A DNA stretch of 37,347 nt, taken from Oscillospiraceae bacterium. GTDB taxonomy: Bacteria > Bacillota > Clostridia > UMGS1883. The notes beneath the pieces are model-generated. The model was not told the DNA's origin and did not search any database. It was given only the letters and a program-made list of their open reading frames with translations. Shown in pieces: positions 37,299-37,347 of this stretch (positions are counted from its first letter, which is position 1; each line of letters begins with the position of its first letter). The DNA is taken from positions 1 through 37,347 of the forward strand of contig JAFLUQ010000005.1 in the NCBI GenBank assembly GCA_022508735.1, given 5' to 3'. The translations under genes were made by a program, and so were the position numbers.

Positions 37299-37347
37299 TG
37301 GTGGGGGAGGGTGGATTCGGACCACCGAAGTCAGTGACAACAGATTT
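37299..37347 (-). tRNA. tRNA-Tyr (3' part, cut by window edge)
   Basis: Read on the minus strand the sequence enters at the anticodon-loop end (AAATCTG), has a long variable arm of class II type (GTC-ACT-GAC stem-loop), a T arm with stem GGTGG/CCACC, the acceptor 3' strand CTCCCCC and an encoded CCA. AAATCTG after the missing anticodon bases and the class II arm fit tRNA-Tyr(GUA), with tRNA-Leu or tRNA-Ser as less likely options. The T loop reads TCCGAAT, with C where position 55 is almost always U. The 5' half lies beyond the window. Confidence 0.8.

Noticed and set aside
37206-37340. N-terminal extension of the radical SAM protein into the tRNA gene
   Set aside because: It would translate through the tRNA terminator and tRNA; ATG 37205 has a good ribosome-binding site and matches the family start.

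Overview
The window looks like a chromosomal segment of an uncultured, probably gut-living member of the Clostridia (Oscillospirales-like Firmicutes). The reasons are: a type II fatty-acid operon using FabK and a bacterial acetyl-CoA carboxylase; lexA divergent from a LysM cell-division gene; the order nnr-alr-mazE-mazF; AAAGGAGG-type ribosome-binding sites; near-consensus sigma-A promoters with 17-bp spacers; and secreted proteins built from stalk-type domains. The genus call is inference. Base composition is close to balanced, with a clearly AT-richer stretch around 21.2-22.8 kb.

Region 1 (1-10.4 kb, all minus strand) is one long fatty-acid synthesis operon in transcription order fabH-acpP-fabK-fabD-fabG-fabF-accB-fabZ-accC-accD-accA, followed by uppP (lipid-carrier recycling). 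A perfect TTGACA-17-TATAAT promoter at 10400-10428 drives it through a leader of about 250 nt. The leader contains two tandem 92-bp repeats. A third, diverged copy lies between fabZ and accC. A hairpin in this element is preserved by compensatory changes, so it is a candidate regulatory element of the pathway.

Region 2 (10.4-11.7 kb) is an SOS module: lexA and a divergent YneA-like LysM gene with three LexA boxes between them. Region 3 (11.7-18.6 kb, minus) is a cell-envelope cluster: a class A penicillin-binding protein, a small membrane protein, the NAD(P)HX repair enzyme, alanine racemase, an EndoAI/EndoA (MazEF-type) toxin-antitoxin pair and a small secreted protein.

Region 4 (18.6-19.15 kb) has no protein gene. 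It holds two tandem, separately promoted and terminated small RNA genes of about 84 nt. Each exposes a CCCUCC-UUUUUU tract resembling the 3' tail of 16S rRNA, between a covarying 5' hairpin and a terminator. This is the strongest candidate for an undescribed system. Region 5 (19.2-23.8 kb, plus) has a DUF815 AAA+ ATPase, an ECF-like sigma factor, its membrane partner (likely anti-sigma) and two secreted proteins of unknown function.

Region 6 (23.8-35.5 kb, minus) is extracellular and envelope-facing: an orphan ABC solute-binding lipoprotein with C-terminal Ig-like domains, a small Cys-containing cytosolic protein, a 1197-residue protein of about twelve chitobiase-C-terminal-like repeats, a GH105-type glycosidase, two M16 peptidase-family proteins (one without the zinc motif) and a small lipoprotein. 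The promoter of the repeat protein lies inside the terminator hairpin of the operon upstream. Region 7 (35.4-37.3 kb) has a MITE-like inverted-repeat element, a 51-residue cysteine-rich membrane micropeptide, the ITP/XTP pyrophosphatase, a TatD-associated-type radical SAM protein, and the 3' part of a class II tRNA, probably tRNA-Tyr, cut by the window edge.
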